From the NCBI GenBank assembly GCA_937915335.1, contig CALDLZ010000204.1, forward strand, positions 1 to 15,223: 15,223 bases of DNA, given 5' to 3'. Below are positions 13,625 to 15,223 of this stretch, in pieces. Position 1 is the first letter of the stretch. The number at the start of each line of letters is the position of its first letter. A program made the position numbers and the translations under genes. The stretch is from an uncultured Faecalibacterium sp. GTDB taxonomy: Bacteria > Bacillota > Clostridia > Oscillospirales > Ruminococcaceae. The notes below the pieces were generated by a model. That model saw only the letters and a list, made by a program, of their open reading frames with translations. It was not told where the DNA came from and ran no database searches.

Positions 13625-13936
13625 ATGACTCGTTCCCAGATGATCGAAACCGTGGCACGCAAGACCGGCTTTACCGAAGCTCAGGTCGAGACCACGATGG
13701 ACGCTTTGTTTGACCAGATCGCTGACTGCCTGCGTGCAGACGAGAAGGTGACCATTGCCGGCTTTGGCCGTTTTGAGATGCGTCCCCGTAAGCCGAAGGC
13801 TTACACCAACCCCAAGACCAAGGTCTCCAGCCGTCTGGAGTCTACCTCCATCCCTGGCTTCAAGGCCAGCGGCCGTTTCAAGCAGAAGCTGGAGGCAGGC
13901 CGTGCCGCCACCAAGAGCGTCGAGGAGACTGCCTGA
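13625..13936 (+). CDS. HU/IHF-family DNA-binding protein
   Basis: A 103-residue nucleoid-associated protein expected to bind and bend DNA as a dimer. The N-terminal helical dimerisation part starts MTRSQMIETVARKTGFTEAQV. The beta segment VTIAGFGRFEMRPRK (42-56) contains the family's hallmark GFG-F turn. The DNA-grasping arm region (about 57-77) carries NPKT, with the proline expected at the arm tip. The C-terminus shows IPGFKASGRFKQKL (77-90), matching the usual PxFKAGKxLK pattern, followed by a short Ala/Glu tail slightly longer than standard 90-residue HU. AGGAGG (13609-13614) lies 10 nt before the ATG. It has its own promoter and terminator, so it forms a single-gene unit, though read-through from carB is possible. 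Distinguishing HU from IHF subunits from the sequence alone is not reliable, so no symbol is given. Confidence 0.93.
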   Translation: MTRSQMIETVARKTGFTEAQVETTMDALFDQIADCLRADEKVTIAGFGRFEMRPRKPKAYTNPKTKVSSRLESTSIPGFKASGRFKQKLEAGRAATKSVEETA

Positions 13937-13962
13937 GCGTCAAACCAGTTCATCTAACTGCG

Positions 13963-13994
13963 GAGCCGTGCCCAAAAAGGGCGCGGCTCTTTTT
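13963..13994 (+). terminator. Intrinsic terminator after the HU gene
   Basis: GAGCCGTGCCC (13963-13973) pairs with GGGCGCGGCTC (13979-13989) as an 11-bp stem including one G-U pair, with an AAAAA loop and a following run of five Ts. It is 27 nt past the HU stop. Confidence 0.93.
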
Positions 13995-13998
13995 GTTG

Positions 13999-14027
13999 CT
14001 GACAAGAACGCTGTTTCATGCTATACT
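13999..14027 (+). promoter_or_regulatory. Promoter of the DEAD-box helicase gene
   Basis: CTGACA (13999-14004) and TATACT (14022-14027) are separated by 17 nt, each a 5/6 match, with an additional TGC extended -10 at 14019-14021. It begins right after the HU terminator, and its start (about 14034) lies about 26 nt before the helicase ATG. Confidence 0.8.
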
Positions 14028-14059
14028 TAAGAAAATGCGAAAAAGAACGGAGTATTGAA

Positions 14060-15223
14060 ATGCTTTACAGTGAGCTGCAGTGCAGCGAAGCCATCCACAA
14101 GGCCGTGGAGCGGATGGGCTTTGCGGAGATGACGGAAATTCAGGAAAAGACCATCCCCGTGATGCTGGCGGGCCGGGATGTCATTGCCAAGGCCCCCACC
14201 GGCACCGGCAAGACCTGTGCCTTCGGGGTCCCGGTGGCGGAGCATATCGATCCGGAAAAGAAGTACCCGCAGGCGGTCATCATGGCCCCCACCCGGGAGC
14301 TGGCCCAGCAGATCGCCGAGGAGCTGACCGAGCTGACTTATTTCATGCCCGAAGTGCAGGTGGCCTGCGTCTACGGCGGTGCCAATATGGAAAAGCAGGC
14401 CAAGCGCTTGGCTGAGGGCTGCCAGATCGTGGTGGCAACCCCGGGCCGCTTGATGGATCACTACAAGCACCACAGCATTGATATTTCCCATGTGACCCAG
14501 ATCGTGCTGGACGAGGCCGACGAGATGCTGAACATGGGTTTCTATAAGGATGTGCGGCACATCATTGAGATGATGAAGGCCCGTAAGAGCCTTTCCATGT
14601 TCTCGGCTACCATCAGCCGTGAGGTCATGGATATCGGCTGGCTGTACCAGAATAACGCCGAGGAGATCACCGTTCAGCCCAAGGAAGAGAGTCAGCCCAA
14701 GATCACCCAGTACATGCTGGAGACCTCCGGCCGCAACAAGCTGTCCGATCTGGCCCAGATCATCATTGGCGAGGGCTACAAGCGGGTCATGGTGTTCTGT
14801 GATACCAAGTTCAACACGGCCACTCTGGCAAATCAGCTGGCCCGCCTTGGCTTCTCGGTGGACTGCCTGCATGGTGACCTCTCTCAGAAGGAGCGCAACC
14901 AGATCATGCAGAACTTCCGGGATGGCAAGCTGGCAATCCTCGTCGCCACCGATGTGGCAGCCCGCGGCATCGATGTCTCGGATGTGGATGCCGTCATCAA
15001 CTATGATGTTCCCGGTGACAATGAACATTACACCCACCGGATCGGCCGCACCGGCCGCGCCAAAAAGGAGGGCGTGAGTTACCTGTTCTATGTGCCCGAG
15101 GAGAAAAAGCGGGTGCAGGAGCTTCTCCGCCTGACCCGCAATACCGACTTGTGCACCCCTGTCCACTTTGATTTCAACCATGAGCATATCGTGGTGGAAC
15201 AGAAGAAGGAGAACGAGGACCGC
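14060..15223 (+). CDS. DEAD-box ATP-dependent RNA helicase (3' end outside window)
   Basis: The frame is open from ATG 14060 to the window edge, giving 388 residues of a two-domain RecA-like RNA helicase that unwinds RNA duplexes in ribosome assembly or mRNA decay. All motifs are present in order: Q motif MTEIQ (24-28), I APTGTGKT (45-52), Ia APTRELAQQ (76-84), Ib TPGR (127-130), II DEAD (151-154), III SAT (182-184), IV VMVFCDTK (243-250), V ATDVAARGIDV (296-306) and VI HRIGRTGRA (326-334). The upstream aromatic of the Q motif is Tyr3, where Phe is usual. CGGAG (14048-14052) lies 7 nt before the ATG. The core resembles CshA/DeaD-type helicases; the variable C-terminal tail that would identify the subtype (for example a DbpA RNA-binding domain) is beyond the window. 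Confidence 0.96.
   Translation, partial: MLYSELQCSEAIHKAVERMGFAEMTEIQEKTIPVMLAGRDVIAKAPTGTGKTCAFGVPVAEHIDPEKKYPQAVIMAPTRELAQQIAEELTELTYFMPEVQVACVYGGANMEKQAKRLAEGCQIVVATPGRLMDHYKHHSIDISHVTQIVLDEADEMLNMGFYKDVRHIIEMMKARKSLSMFSATISREVMDIGWLYQNNAEEITVQPKEESQPKITQYMLETSGRNKLSDLAQIIIGEGYKRVMVFCDTKFNTATLANQLARLGFSVDCLHGDLSQKERNQIMQNFRDGKLAILVATDVAARGIDVSDVDAVINYDVPGDNEHYTHRIGRTGRAKKEGVSYLFYVPEEKKRVQELLRLTRNTDLCTPVHFDFNHEHIVVEQKKENEDR

Noticed and set aside
1..15223. CRISPR arrays, insertion sequences, tRNA/rRNA genes, phage or toxin-antitoxin modules
   Set aside because: None seen: no regularly spaced repeats, transposase-like frames or tRNA-like folds. Coding is dense and of housekeeping type throughout.

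Overview
The window is a compact, GC-rich stretch of bacterial chromosome holding mostly housekeeping genes. Several features point to a Gram-positive Clostridia lineage: strong AGGAGG-type ribosome binding sites, a PyrK/PyrD type 1B dihydroorotate dehydrogenase pair, a PepV-type dipeptidase and a DUF3842 protein. The codon use and gene content resemble Faecalibacterium/Subdoligranulum-like gut Oscillospiraceae. That placement is an inference from protein character and was not confirmed by a search.

Left part (1-4124). The window opens inside the 3' end of a MATE-type efflux transporter. Exodeoxyribonuclease III (xth) and a small COG2426-type membrane protein follow on the same strand. Next, behind its own extended -10 promoter, is a PepV-like dipeptidase gene. 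It is broken near its 3' end by what looks like a 13-nt deletion: the frame shifts and stops early, while the rest of the normal C-terminus continues in another frame and ends in a TGATG overlap with a DUF3842 gene. A strong bidirectional terminator separates DUF3842 from the convergent serine O-acetyltransferase gene (cysE, minus strand).

Centre (4125-13486). A pyrimidine biosynthesis cluster reads pyrC-pyrF-pyrK-pyrD, then, behind an additional promoter, pyrE-carA-carB. Together these encode carbamoyl phosphate synthase, dihydroorotase, dihydroorotate dehydrogenase with its electron-transfer subunit, orotate phosphoribosyltransferase and OMP decarboxylase. Only aspartate carbamoyltransferase (pyrB, with or without pyrI) is missing from the UMP pathway, and pyrR is also absent.

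The most interesting element lies just upstream of pyrC. A consensus promoter is followed by an unannotated 28-codon leader ORF with a good ribosome binding site and a U-rich second half. Its stop codon overlaps the first bases of a perfect intrinsic terminator (10-bp stem, 8 Ts). This has the architecture of the UTP-sensitive, translation-coupled attenuators of enterobacterial pyrBI and pyrE, and no PyrR-type site is visible. The pyrE-carAB promoter lies downstream of the attenuator, so the second half of the cluster can be transcribed independently of it.

Right part (13487-15223). An HU-family DNA-binding protein gene with its own promoter and terminator follows carB. A DEAD-box RNA helicase with a near-consensus extended -10 promoter runs off the right edge.
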